From: Erysipelotrichaceae bacterium
Lineage (GTDB): Bacteria > Bacillota_I > Bacilli_A > Erysipelotrichales > Coprobacillaceae
Length of the DNA: 64,000 bases
Direction: 5' to 3'
NCBI GenBank assembly: GCA_018365815.1
Contig: JAGZJH010000007.1
Location: 12,220 to 76,219 of the forward strand
Notes under the pieces: model-generated
Databases searched by the model: none
What the model was told of the DNA's origin: nothing
What the model saw: only the letters and a program-made list of their open reading frames with translations
Shown: piece after piece, positions 1 to 7,862 of the stretch
How the letters are laid out: each line of letters starts with the position of its first letter
Position numbering within the stretch: position 1 is the first letter of the stretch
Program-made: the position numbers and the translations under genes

Positions 1-47
1 TCTATCCTTTGATTTGCGTTATTCTTATCCACTTTTATTTTTCTCAT
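1..47 (-). CDS. N-terminal end of a probable RluD-type pseudouridine synthase (partial)
   Basis: Only the first 15 codons lie in the window; the gene runs off the left edge. An ATG at 47 (complement) follows a GGTGAG ribosome binding site. The peptide reads MRKIKVDKNNANQRI, and the next two bases (GA) allow D or E. A basic start followed by N-A-x-Q-R-[IL]-D is how the S4-like domain of RluC/RluD-family 23S rRNA pseudouridine synthases usually begins, so that family is suggested. The fragment is too short for a firm call; another S4-domain protein is possible. It is divergent from the DUF3800 gene at 140. Confidence 0.4.
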   Translation of the reverse strand, partial: MRKIKVDKNNANQRI

Positions 48-94
48 TTTTCTCACCACGGACAGTATAGCATAAAAAAATTATTAAAAAAATA

Positions 95-112
95 AGTAAA
101 AATATTTTTACT
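95..112. promoter_or_regulatory. Perfect 18-bp palindrome before the DUF3800 gene
   Basis: AGTAAAAAT and its exact complement ATTTTTACT abut directly and overlap a possible -10 (TATAGA, 112-117) of the downstream gene. It could be an operator or simply the top of an AT-rich promoter. No -35 is convincing. Confidence 0.3.
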
Positions 113-139
113 ATAGAATATATAAAATGAGGTGAATTT

Positions 140-808
140 ATGCAAAATATTTATATTTACATGGACGATTCTGGAATAGTATGTCAAAATAATCCTATTT
201 GTGTTTATGGTGGCATTGTTTTTATCAATGAAAGTGAACATGAATTATTTAAACAAATGACATTATTTCAAACCAAAAAAGAACTAAAAAACAGTAAAAT
301 CACAGCTTCTAAACGTTTAAAGGTATTTGAACATCTTAACCCTTATTTTACTTATGCCAGTATTATTGACAATCAACGAATTTATCCGTCAATTATCACC
401 AATAAAAACAGTCGCGGACGTTATATTGAATATATACAAAAGCGAACTGTACGTCATATTATCGAAAACTTAATCCAAAGTAAAATCATTAATCCTAATT
501 TAATCATTAATTTAAACATCTTTATTGATGAACAAAATTTTAAAAGCAATGGCTATTATAATTTATATGACAGTATTTATTATGAACTGATTAAGGGAAT
601 ACATAATTTTAAATATCATTTCACACACTTACCGCTTTTAAAACAATTAAATTTAAAAGTTAATTTAGTCGATTCTAAAAAATGTTATGGGATTCAAATC
701 TCAGACATTATTTGTGGAAGTACCCGTCAATATTTACTTAAAAATCAATTACTTAAAAATAATCAATCGCCTTTAAATTATATCTTACACGTTTATTACT
801 TTCCATAA
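140..808 (+). CDS. DUF3800 domain protein
   Basis: A 222-residue protein starting at an ATG behind a GAGGTG ribosome binding site. The N-terminus YIYMDDSG followed by a hydrophobic strand matches the start of DUF3800 proteins, whose first strand carries the conserved D-[ED]-[ST]-G. The C-terminal stretch around residues 172-192 (VDSKKCYGIQISDIICGS) fits the second conserved acidic patch of the family, which is thought to have an RNase H-like fold. The biochemical function is unknown. DUF3800 genes are common in mobile and defence contexts, but here the gene stands alone, with its own terminator and housekeeping neighbours. No signal peptide or membrane segment is present. Confidence 0.75.
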   Translation: MQNIYIYMDDSGIVCQNNPICVYGGIVFINESEHELFKQMTLFQTKKELKNSKITASKRLKVFEHLNPYFTYASIIDNQRIYPSIITNKNSRGRYIEYIQKRTVRHIIENLIQSKIINPNLIINLNIFIDEQNFKSNGYYNLYDSIYYELIKGIHNFKYHFTHLPLLKQLNLKVNLVDSKKCYGIQISDIICGSTRQYLLKNQLLKNNQSPLNYILHVYYFP

Positions 809-810
809 AA

Positions 811-833
811 AAATACCGCTATAAGCGGTATTT
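811..833. terminator. Bidirectional terminator between the DUF3800 and malic enzyme genes
   Basis: Perfect 10-bp stem AAATACCGCT / AGCGGTATTT with loop ATA. Flanking A and T runs allow it to serve both converging genes; it overlaps the malic enzyme stop codon. Confidence 0.8.
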
Positions 834-2010
834 AAATTCTTGCGACACCAGTTTCGATTGCTTTTTTTGAAACTGCTTTTGCAACTTCTATTGAAACACG
901 AGGATCAAGCGCATTAGGAATCACATATGTTTCTGATAATTCTTCATCACTAACTAATGAAGCTAGACCCATTGCAGCGGCTAATTTCATTTCTTCATTA
1001 ATTTTTTTAGCACGCACATCTAATGCTCCTCTAAACAATCCAGGAAATACTAAAACATTATTAATTTGATTTGGATAATCAGATCTGCCTGTCCCCATCA
1101 CTCTTACACCAGCTTCTTTGGCTAAGTCATATGTAATTTCAGGTTCAGGATTAGCCATCGCAAAAACAATAGCATCTTTTTTCATAGAAGAAACCATTTC
1201 TTTGGTCAATATTTTTGGAGCAGATACACCAATAAATACATCTGCTTCTTTTAAGGCTTCTTTCATTGTTAAACGTTTATTTTGAGTATTGGTAATTTCA
1301 ACTAATTCCTTTAATAAAAAATCATATTGATCATAATCATCTTTAAGTACAATTCCATTAATATTAAAACCATAAATTTCTTTAACTCCAAGTTGTTTAA
1401 TCATTTTTATAATTGAACTACCCGCTGCTCCTGTACCACTGACAACTACGGTAATATCTTCAGCTTTTTTACCAACTAATTTTAAAGCGTTGATTAAACC
1501 GGCAGTAACGACAATTGCTGTGCCGTGTTGATCATCATGAAAAACCGGAATATCTAATTCTTCAATTAAAGTACGCTCAATTTCTACACAACGAGGAGCA
1601 CTAATATCTTCTAAATTAATTCCACCATAAGTTGGAGCAATCGCTTTAACAATATTAATAATTTCTTTGGGATCTTTTGTATTTAAACAAACTGGTACTG
1701 CATCAACATTACCGAATTTTTTAAATAAAATAGATTTTCCCTCCATTACCGGCAAAGCCGCTTCAGGACCAATATCTCCTAATCCTAATACAGCCGTTCC
1801 ATCAGTTACCACTGCAACACTATTTGATTTCCATGTATATGTATATGCTTTTTGTTTATCTTTAGCAATTTCTAAACAAGGCTTAGCTACTCCTGGCGTA
1901 TATGCCAAAGATAAATCTTGTGGTTGATCTAATGGGACTTTTAAATCAACTTTTAATTTTCCTTTATGTTTCTCGTGTAATTCAAGTGCTTGTTCATAAA
2001 CTGTACTCAT
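832..2010 (-). CDS. NAD(P)-dependent malic enzyme
   Basis: Cytosolic enzyme that decarboxylates malate to pyruvate and CO2 with reduction of NAD(P). The 392-residue length matches the short bacterial form without a phosphotransacetylase-like tail. Visible motifs are AYTPGVAKPC near residue 36, the GDIGPEAALPVMEGK block, the divalent-metal and substrate segment HDDQHGTA, and a Rossmann dinucleotide loop (VSGTGAAGSS). The cofactor preference cannot be read with confidence. It is the last gene of a four-gene minus-strand operon, and its first 17 bases overlap the end of the HAD-DUF523 gene, so translation is probably coupled. The ATG follows a GGGGGTAAG Shine-Dalgarno region. Its physiological link with the upstream envelope-type genes is unclear. 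Confidence 0.93.
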   Translation of the reverse strand: MSTVYEQALELHEKHKGKLKVDLKVPLDQPQDLSLAYTPGVAKPCLEIAKDKQKAYTYTWKSNSVAVVTDGTAVLGLGDIGPEAALPVMEGKSILFKKFGNVDAVPVCLNTKDPKEIINIVKAIAPTYGGINLEDISAPRCVEIERTLIEELDIPVFHDDQHGTAIVVTAGLINALKLVGKKAEDITVVVSGTGAAGSSIIKMIKQLGVKEIYGFNINGIVLKDDYDQYDFLLKELVEITNTQNKRLTMKEALKEADVFIGVSAPKILTKEMVSSMKKDAIVFAMANPEPEITYDLAKEAGVRVMGTGRSDYPNQINNVLVFPGLFRGALDVRAKKINEEMKLAAAMGLASLVSDEELSETYVIPNALDPRVSIEVAKAVSKKAIETGVARI

Positions 2011-3106
2011 CTTTGCTTACCCCCATGTTCTTTTTTAACTGTTCCAATTCATTTTCATTATAAACCTCAATCTTTGCATTTTGAAGTGCTAATGCACTAA
2101 TACCAGCTCTTTTTACTAATTGGTGGGTAAAAGAACCATCATAAACTTCTTTGTTTCCACAACTTGGACTTTTAGCTTTAAATAAAGCATAGTGAATATT
2201 GTACTTTTCAGCAATATCTAAAGTTAAAGATGCCCCTTGTTTAAACTGTTTAGTGACCTCTTGATTTTCACTATTGATAATTTTATCCCCTAAAATCTCG
2301 CTAGGTAAACGAGGAGTTGATAATCCTCCTAATTTTTCAGGACAAACATCAATATAATTATAGTCTTTTAAAAAATCAAATACATCTATTTTAAAATTAT
2401 TAGTTCCATCCCATTTGCAATTTTGACCAATTAAACATGAACTCACTAAAATCAACTGACAATGTTCCTTCACAATTTTAAAAATATCTGAGACCTGATA
2501 TGCTAAAAAATCAGCACCGCTATTAATCAATTCTTCTTTTGAACGATTTCCCCAAATGCACCCAATAGATTTCATTGTTGAATTTTTTGCAGTCAATATA
2601 TCTACATCGGAATCACCAATATAAAACGAATGTGAAAGATCTATTTGTAATTCTTTAGCTGCTCTTAATACTAATTCAGGATGGGGCTTTACTAAAATTC
2701 CATCTTGTTGGCCATAAACTACATTCACTAAATCTCCAAATAAATGCTTAGCTATTTTTTGAGTTAATTCATTAGGTTTATTGGAAACAATTGCCACAGG
2801 GATATGACATAACTTTAATTGTTTTAATAAATCTATAACCCCTTCAAAATAAGTCGTATGTTTTAAACATTCGTTTTCATAAATGGAATAAAACAACGCT
2901 AAGGCTTCATCAAAATATGAGAATTGATCTTGAGGCAATGCTCTTTCAACTAATTTTTTTACACCATCACCTACAAAAGTTTTATATTGTTCAATAGTAT
3001 GAGTAGGAAATCCCAATTGGACTAACATCTTATTACATGAATTTCCTAAATCATCGATTGAATCGATTAATGTTCCATCTAAATCAAAAATACACCCTAT
3101 TTTCAT
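1994..3106 (-). CDS. HAD hydrolase fused to a DUF523 (TudS-like) domain
   Basis: A two-domain protein of 370 residues. Residues 1-212 form a phosphoglycolate-phosphatase-like HAD hydrolase: FDLDGT (nucleophile Asp8, acid Asp10), a motif-III Lys in VKPHPE near 140, and GDSDVD near 165. Residues 217-355 form a DUF523 domain with the family cysteines: Cys224 and Cys230 in SSCLIGQNCKWDG, Cys255 in CPE, and Cys316 in SPSCG. As I recall, some DUF523 proteins (TudS) hold a [4Fe-4S] cluster and desulfurate thiouracil; whether this one does is inference. The ATG has an AGGAG site. It lies 2 bp after the CapA-type gene and overlaps malic enzyme, so it is inside an operon. DUF523 proteins are usually free-standing, and the fusion suggests joint action on a phosphorylated or thiolated metabolite. 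Confidence 0.85.
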   Translation of the reverse strand: MKIGCIFDLDGTLIDSIDDLGNSCNKMLVQLGFPTHTIEQYKTFVGDGVKKLVERALPQDQFSYFDEALALFYSIYENECLKHTTYFEGVIDLLKQLKLCHIPVAIVSNKPNELTQKIAKHLFGDLVNVVYGQQDGILVKPHPELVLRAAKELQIDLSHSFYIGDSDVDILTAKNSTMKSIGCIWGNRSKEELINSGADFLAYQVSDIFKIVKEHCQLILVSSCLIGQNCKWDGTNNFKIDVFDFLKDYNYIDVCPEKLGGLSTPRLPSEILGDKIINSENQEVTKQFKQGASLTLDIAEKYNIHYALFKAKSPSCGNKEVYDGSFTHQLVKRAGISALALQNAKIEVYNENELEQLKKNMGVSKDEYSL

Positions 3107-3108
3107 AA

Positions 3109-4296
3109 TTAACTCCTATCTATATTAATAAAATCACCATAAACTAAATCAAGTTGTTGATTCACCATTTCTAAATTAAATGTATGACAATAACTAGAAC
3201 GACCATGCGTTTTAAACATATCATCATTATAATTTTTTAATAATTTCAACTTAAAATTTTGATAATTCGCATCATAATGATTAATGATTGGTGTGACCTT
3301 AATATTATTAATTTCTTTAGTTTTTAAAATATGATCATAACTTAAATCAAAGTTTAAAATCGCCCCTAGTTGATATAAATTTTTAAAATATTCACTGGCA
3401 CGACTAACTTTAACATCACCACTAATAAAATTTCCTAATGAATAAATGACTAATGTTTCATAATTATTTTCATTATATAAATATTCAATTGGTTGAATAT
3501 TGTGGGAATGATTGCCAATAATCACATCTACTTCTAAATCATTTAAAAACTTACCTACAGTTTGTTGAGTCCGACTTAAATCATTTGTAAACTCATTTCC
3601 CCAATGCATAGCCACAATAACAATATCAGCTAACTGTTTTGCTTTACTCACATCTTCCTTTAACATTTCTTGTTTAGATTTACTAAATGTTAACTGTTGA
3701 TCTAAAAAACAATTGACACTATACAAATGGTTTTGATCTACTAATTGATTAGTTCCATATGTATACGATAAAATCGCTATATTAACATCTTTTTTTCTGA
3801 CCACTTTAATACTATCTTGATCACTTGCGCTATTATTACTCCCAGCAAAGTCCATCTGATACTCATTTAAACAATCAATCGTATTTTTAACGCCATCCAA
3901 TCCTCGATCATAGGAATGATTATTGGCTGTTGTTAAAAAATTAAAACCGGCGCTTTGAAGTTGTGGTAATAATTTTTGTGGACCATTAAAACTATATCCC
4001 TCTCCGCTAATTCCTAAATTTTCACCCCCCAACGGGACTTCTAAATTCCCCATCACCAAATCTCCACTTAAAAGTGGCTTAACCTCACTTAAATATTCAG
4101 TTAAATCATAATCATTTAAAGAATGATAAAGGGGGGCTTCAAATAACAAATCACCGGTAAAAGTCATATTTAAAGTTGTCTTGTTTTGGGGGGAAATTTC
4201 GTTTTTAATAGAATTTTCGTTTTTATCAGAATCTTCACTTTTACAACCTGTAGCTATTAAACACAACAATAAAAAAATTATTATTTTAAATTTCAT
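3109..4296 (-). CDS. CapA-family lipoprotein (PGA_cap metallophosphatase fold)
   Basis: A surface lipoprotein: hydrophobic N-terminus ending in a lipobox LIATGC with the acylated cysteine at residue 18, then a charged linker. The rest matches CapA/PgsA-type proteins with a calcineurin-like fold: TFTGDLLFEAP near residue 45, NLEVPL, TTANNHSYDRG (the NNH metal motif), VAMHWGNE and IGNHSHNIQPIE. In Bacillus, CapA takes part in poly-gamma-glutamate export and anchoring, but isolated family members have no established role and no capsule synthesis genes (capB/capC) are nearby. Length 395 is normal. The ATG follows AGAGGTGA. It sits 4 bp after the hydrolase gene and 2 bp before the HAD-DUF523 gene. 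Confidence 0.85.
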   Translation of the reverse strand: MKFKIIIFLLLCLIATGCKSEDSDKNENSIKNEISPQNKTTLNMTFTGDLLFEAPLYHSLNDYDLTEYLSEVKPLLSGDLVMGNLEVPLGGENLGISGEGYSFNGPQKLLPQLQSAGFNFLTTANNHSYDRGLDGVKNTIDCLNEYQMDFAGSNNSASDQDSIKVVRKKDVNIAILSYTYGTNQLVDQNHLYSVNCFLDQQLTFSKSKQEMLKEDVSKAKQLADIVIVAMHWGNEFTNDLSRTQQTVGKFLNDLEVDVIIGNHSHNIQPIEYLYNENNYETLVIYSLGNFISGDVKVSRASEYFKNLYQLGAILNFDLSYDHILKTKEINNIKVTPIINHYDANYQNFKLKLLKNYNDDMFKTHGRSSYCHTFNLEMVNQQLDLVYGDFINIDRS

Positions 4297-4300
4297 TATT

Positions 4301-4825
4301 TCACCTCTTTTTATTAATATTATTTAACAAACCTTTGTAAACTACTTTATAGTTTTCCATCTTTTCAAAATCAACCGGATGAGGAATTTCAGGTAAAAAT
4401 GAAACGTCCAATCCTCCCACAATAAAAATATGACGTAAAAGTGTACTACATACATAAGTTGAATGGTTATATGAAGGAATCCCTACTGCTCCTAAAATTA
4501 ATCCGGAATAATCATATTTTACACCATGAGCAAGTAAATGCTCAACTTCAGTTTTCATCAAACGATAACTTTCATCATTAACAGGAACTTCTAAAACTTT
4601 ACAAGTTGTATTTTTAAATTTTTTATAAGTCCCAATATTAGGAATTTCTCTTACAAATCGTCCAATTAAAGGGTTATTAGGATATAATCTTCCCATTGAA
4701 TACATAATCGTTAAACTGGAATCAAATGCAATTGAGCAATGGTTATATTCTTTTTTAGTTTTGTGTTTAATCATTTTTGAAACAATTGAACCTGATTGAG
4801 ATAATACCACATAAATATGTTTCAT
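4301..4825 (-). CDS. Permuted NlpC/P60-like (YiiX-type) cysteine hydrolase
   Basis: A 174-residue protein in which the likely catalytic His comes first (YNHCSIAFD, His29) and the likely catalytic Cys last (HSTYVCSTLL, Cys126). That order is the hallmark of circularly permuted papain-like (YiiX/YaeF/LRAT-type) enzymes, a group that acts on lipids, amides or peptides. No signal peptide is visible, so it is probably cytosolic or peripheral. The substrate is unknown. Two ATGs are two codons apart; the second (4825) has better spacing (9 nt) from AAAGG and is chosen. It is the first gene of the four-gene operon, preceded by a plausible promoter. Confidence 0.65.
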   Translation of the reverse strand: MKHIYVVLSQSGSIVSKMIKHKTKKEYNHCSIAFDSSLTIMYSMGRLYPNNPLIGRFVREIPNIGTYKKFKNTTCKVLEVPVNDESYRLMKTEVEHLLAHGVKYDYSGLILGAVGIPSYNHSTYVCSTLLRHIFIVGGLDVSFLPEIPHPVDFEKMENYKVVYKGLLNNINKKR

Positions 4826-4850
4826 ATACATCAGCCTTTCATTTAAAACT

Positions 4851-4879
4851 ATTATACTAAATTATATGAAATGTTTCGA
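4851..4879 (-). promoter_or_regulatory. Promoter of the hydrolase-CapA-HAD/DUF523-malic enzyme operon
   Basis: Minus-strand TCGAAA (4874-4879), 17 nt, TATAAT (4851-4856). The -10 is perfect and the -35 is moderate. It lies just upstream of the first gene. Confidence 0.5.
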
Positions 4880-4895
4880 CAGATTTTAAAATAAA

Positions 4896-4921
4896 AAATG
4901 AACAAGTTAACTTGTTCATTT
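4896..4921 (-). terminator. darA terminator
   Basis: A 26-bp perfect palindrome (half-site AAATGAACAAGTT) overlaps the darA stop codon and is followed on the minus strand by a T-rich run. Confidence 0.75.
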
Positions 4922-5246
4922 AGGCTTTTTCAAATCTTTCTACTTCAACTACAAAAATGGTCGCACCTCCTACTGTTGTTTCAACATTTACATTGCTATA
5001 ATTTTCTTGCATTTTCATTAAACTTTCATCATCATCTTTTTCTACACGCTTTTTAGCAGTAATTGAAACAATTTCGACTACTTCAGGAACTTTTTCGTCT
5101 TCTGTTCCGACTAAAAAAGTTACATTTCCTTTCTTTAAAAATCCCCCAGTCGTTGCAAGTTTAGTGACATAAAAACCAGATTTTGTTAAAGCGCTTGAAA
5201 CATGTGATGCATCATCTTTATGAATGATACTAATTACTAATTTCAT
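4920..5246 (-). CDS. darA: PII-like cyclic-di-AMP receptor DarA (PstA)
   Basis: 108 residues, the usual length of DarA/PstA (formerly DUF970, YaaQ). The start MKLVISIIHKDDA, the T-loop-like segment TKLATTGGFLKKGNVTFLVG and the end VGGATIFVVEVERFEKA match the family well. Members are trimeric PII-like cytosolic proteins that bind c-di-AMP between subunits; the downstream partner is generally unknown. Here the gene is monocistronic, with its own promoter and terminator. It is divergent from cardiolipin synthase across a 22-bp palindrome. In Bacillus it usually sits near tmk and holB, which are absent here. The ATG is preceded by GGGGAGTG. Confidence 0.93.
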   Translation of the reverse strand: MKLVISIIHKDDASHVSSALTKSGFYVTKLATTGGFLKKGNVTFLVGTEDEKVPEVVEIVSITAKKRVEKDDDESLMKMQENYSNVNVETTVGGATIFVVEVERFEKA

Positions 5247-5274
5247 AAATAATCACTCCCCTATATATATCTAT

Positions 5275-5303
5275 ATTATAACACTTTTTATTTTATTTGC
5301 TAA
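5275..5303 (-). promoter_or_regulatory. darA promoter
   Basis: Minus-strand TTAGCA (5298-5303), 17 nt, TATAAT (5275-5280). The -35 overlaps the edge of the palindrome at 5301-5322. Confidence 0.6.
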
Positions 5304-5322
5304 TCTAATTATAATTAGATTA
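5301..5322. promoter_or_regulatory. 22-bp perfect palindrome between darA and cls
   Basis: Half-site TAATCTAATTA followed directly by its exact complement. It covers part of the darA -35 and lies about 20 bp upstream of the cls -10, so a dimeric repressor bound here could touch both promoters. Confidence 0.5.
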
Positions 5323-5340
5323 TTATTTTTATTATAAATA

Positions 5341-5349
5341 TGATATAGT
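5341..5349 (+). promoter_or_regulatory. Extended -10 promoter of cls
   Basis: TGATATAGT has the TG-N spacing of an extended -10 element (TATAGT at 5344-5349). No good -35 is visible 17 nt upstream, which fits this promoter class. Confidence 0.45.
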
Positions 5350-5380
5350 TAAGGTGTTAAAAATTAATGGAGGAGATATA

Positions 5381-6832
5381 ATGTTTGATTTTACTTTCAT
5401 TTTAATTATTGATTGTATCTCAATACTATCACTCATCTTTTTAGAAAGAAAAAAGCCCGTTGAAGCATTGGCTTGGATATTAGTGGTCGTTTTTTTACCA
5501 ATTTTAGGAGCATTACTCTATATCTTTTTTGGAGATACAATCAGTTTAAAATTCCAATTCAAATTTTATAAAAATAAGGAATTAGATGAATCAATTACCA
5601 CGTTCATTGATTATCAAAAACAATTACTACAATATCAAAATTTACCTCAGGTTAAGGAAGAATATAAAGATATTTTATATATGATTATGAACCAAAACAA
5701 AAGTAGCTATACTTTAGATAACAAAGTAGAAATCATTGTTGATGGTCATGAATATAAAGAAAAGCTATTTAATGATATTAAAAATGCAAAAAAAAGTATT
5801 TGTATTGCTTACTATATCATTTCAAATAATAAAATGGGTCATGAGTTTATGCAATTACTCATCGATAAAGCTAATGAAGGCATTGAAGTAAGAGTAATCT
5901 ATGACTTTATTGGCGGTTTTTTTATGCAATATTTTAATCGTTACTACTTTAAAAAACTTAAAAAAGCAGGTGGAAAAGTTTTTAGATTTCTACCGTCATT
6001 CTGGAGTTCATTGTTAAGAATTAATTATCGTTATCATCGAAAAATGGCTATTATCGATAGTAAAATCGGATATACCGGTGGTTTTAATATCGGAGATGAA
6101 TACTTAGGATTAAGAAAATCATGCACCCCTTGGCGTGACACTCAAATTCGTGTAGAAGGTGATGTGGTCTTTGATTTATTAGTGAAATATATACAAGATT
6201 ATGAATACGTACGTTCACTAAGTAAAAACGCTCCAAAAGAGGAATATGAACATTTATTTACAAATTTAGTCCATAGTAGCCCTGGTGAGGTATGTATGCA
6301 ATTAGTGGCTTGTGGACCTGAAATTATTCAAGAAGAAATCAAAGATGCCTATATTAAAATGATTAATAAAGCTTCAAAATATGTTTATATCCAAACTCCA
6401 TACTTTATTCCCGATGAGTCAATCATGACTGCATTACGTTTAGCTATTAACTCTGGTGTTGATGTGAAAATCATAATTCCCGGTATTCCTGATAAAAGTT
6501 CAGTCTATTTAGCATCACTTTCTTTTGTCTATGACCTTCTTGAATTAGGAATAGAAGTTTATACATATAATGGATTTATTCATGCTAAAAATATAATTAT
6601 TGATGATTATGTAGTTTCTATTGGTTCAACAAATATTGATGTTCGAAGTTTTGCTTTAAATTTTGAAATTAATTCATTTATTTTTAATGAAAAATTCGCT
6701 ACACACAATAAAGAAATTTTCTTAAACGATATCAAACATTCAACTCTATATACTATGGAAAAATATAAAAATAGACCTGCTATTTCTCGTTTAGGAAGCC
6801 ATATTTTAAGATTGTTTTCAACAATCATGTAA
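5381..6832 (+). CDS. cls: Cardiolipin synthase
   Basis: Membrane phospholipase D-type enzyme that condenses two phosphatidylglycerols into cardiolipin and glycerol. The chosen ATG (5381) has a strong GGAGG site 7-8 nt upstream and gives 483 residues, the normal Cls length; a GTG nine codons earlier lacks a site. Two N-terminal membrane helices (about residues 3-20 and 31-52) are followed by an FGD-type juxtamembrane motif. There are two HKD motifs: HRKMAIID with GGFNIGDEY, and HAKNIIID with GSTNIDVRS. It is divergent from darA and immediately upstream of mutY, whose ribosome binding site directly follows the stop codon. Confidence 0.95.
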   Translation: MFDFTFILIIDCISILSLIFLERKKPVEALAWILVVVFLPILGALLYIFFGDTISLKFQFKFYKNKELDESITTFIDYQKQLLQYQNLPQVKEEYKDILYMIMNQNKSSYTLDNKVEIIVDGHEYKEKLFNDIKNAKKSICIAYYIISNNKMGHEFMQLLIDKANEGIEVRVIYDFIGGFFMQYFNRYYFKKLKKAGGKVFRFLPSFWSSLLRINYRYHRKMAIIDSKIGYTGGFNIGDEYLGLRKSCTPWRDTQIRVEGDVVFDLLVKYIQDYEYVRSLSKNAPKEEYEHLFTNLVHSSPGEVCMQLVACGPEIIQEEIKDAYIKMINKASKYVYIQTPYFIPDESIMTALRLAINSGVDVKIIIPGIPDKSSVYLASLSFVYDLLELGIEVYTYNGFIHAKNIIIDDYVVSIGSTNIDVRSFALNFEINSFIFNEKFATHNKEIFLNDIKHSTLYTMEKYKNRPAISRLGSHILRLFSTIM

Positions 6833-6845
6833 AGGAGGAAAAAAC

Positions 6846-7850
6846 TTGTTTGCTTTAGATTTAGTTTCATGGTATCAACATCATCTTCGCCATTTACCTT
6901 GGCGTCAAACTAATGATCCTTATTTAATATGGATTAGTGAAATCATGCTTCAACAAACACAAGTTGATACAGTAATCCCATATTATTTAAAATTTATTGA
7001 ACGATTTAATAATGTTGAAGCTTTGGCAAACGCCAATATCGAAGAAGTTTATAAATATTGGGAAGGGTTAGGATATTATTCACGTGCTAGAAACTTACAA
7101 TATGCAGCAAAACAAATTGTCAACGACTATCATGGTAAATTTCCAACTAATGCCAAAGAATTAATCAATTTAAAAGGAATTGGTCCCTATACATCTTGTG
7201 CCATTAGTTCAATTGCTTTTTTAGAACCGGTAAGTGCAATTGACGGTAACGCCTTACGTATTATAAGTCGTACTCATTTACTGCATGATAATATTGCATT
7301 AAATACAACCTTCAAAAAAATAAAAAACATCGGAGATAGTTTAATCCAAGAAGTTAATCCTAGTGATTTTAACCAAGCCATGATGGATTTAGGGGCAACA
7401 ATTTGTAAACCTAAAAAACCTCAATGTGAGATTTGTCCGATACAAAAACACTGTTTGGCTTATCAAAATCAACAACAAGATATTTTACCAATTAATATTA
7501 AAAAACGTTATAATAAAGATATTCACTATATTACCGGCATTATTACTTACCAAGATCAGATTATGCTTATTAAAAATGAAAAAGGATTATTATCTAATTT
7601 ATACAGTTGCATTCAATATGAAGTAGATGATCCTTATGAATTTATTGAACAATTTAAAAAACAATTTAATCAACAATTAACCTTAATTAGCAAAGTTAAA
7701 GATATAAAACACATTTTTACACATCGCACATGGTATATGCATGTCTACCACTTTGAATTGAAAACAAAAAATCCCCATTTATATACTAAAAAAAAGATAG
7801 ATGAATTACCTATCTCTACTGCACACCTTAAAGTGTTAAAAACTATTTAA
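6846..7850 (+). CDS. mutY: A/G-specific adenine glycosylase MutY
   Basis: Base-excision repair enzyme that removes adenine mispaired with 8-oxoguanine. It starts at a TTG (6846) 7 nt after a perfect AGGAGG; no ATG competes. The catalytic Glu32 lies in SEIMLQQTQV, the helix-hairpin-helix is LKGIGPYTSCAI near 110, and the catalytic Asp133 is in SAIDGNALRI. The [4Fe-4S] cluster cysteines are Cys187, 194, 197 and 203 in the exact C-x6-C-x2-C-x5-C spacing. The C-terminal Nudix-like 8-oxoG recognition domain (about 225-334) is present but short. The last 8 bases overlap the converging HTH gene, and the terminator overlaps the 3' end. Confidence 0.95.
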   Translation: MFALDLVSWYQHHLRHLPWRQTNDPYLIWISEIMLQQTQVDTVIPYYLKFIERFNNVEALANANIEEVYKYWEGLGYYSRARNLQYAAKQIVNDYHGKFPTNAKELINLKGIGPYTSCAISSIAFLEPVSAIDGNALRIISRTHLLHDNIALNTTFKKIKNIGDSLIQEVNPSDFNQAMMDLGATICKPKKPQCEICPIQKHCLAYQNQQQDILPINIKKRYNKDIHYITGIITYQDQIMLIKNEKGLLSNLYSCIQYEVDDPYEFIEQFKKQFNQQLTLISKVKDIKHIFTHRTWYMHVYHFELKTKNPHLYTKKKIDELPISTAHLKVLKTI

Positions 7851-7862
7851 GGTGTCTTTTTT
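7823..7862 (+). terminator. mutY terminator
   Basis: Stem ACACCTTAAA (7823-7832) / TTTAAGGTGT (7846-7855) followed by TCTTTTTTT. It spans the mutY stop codon and the end of the converging HTH gene. Confidence 0.75.
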
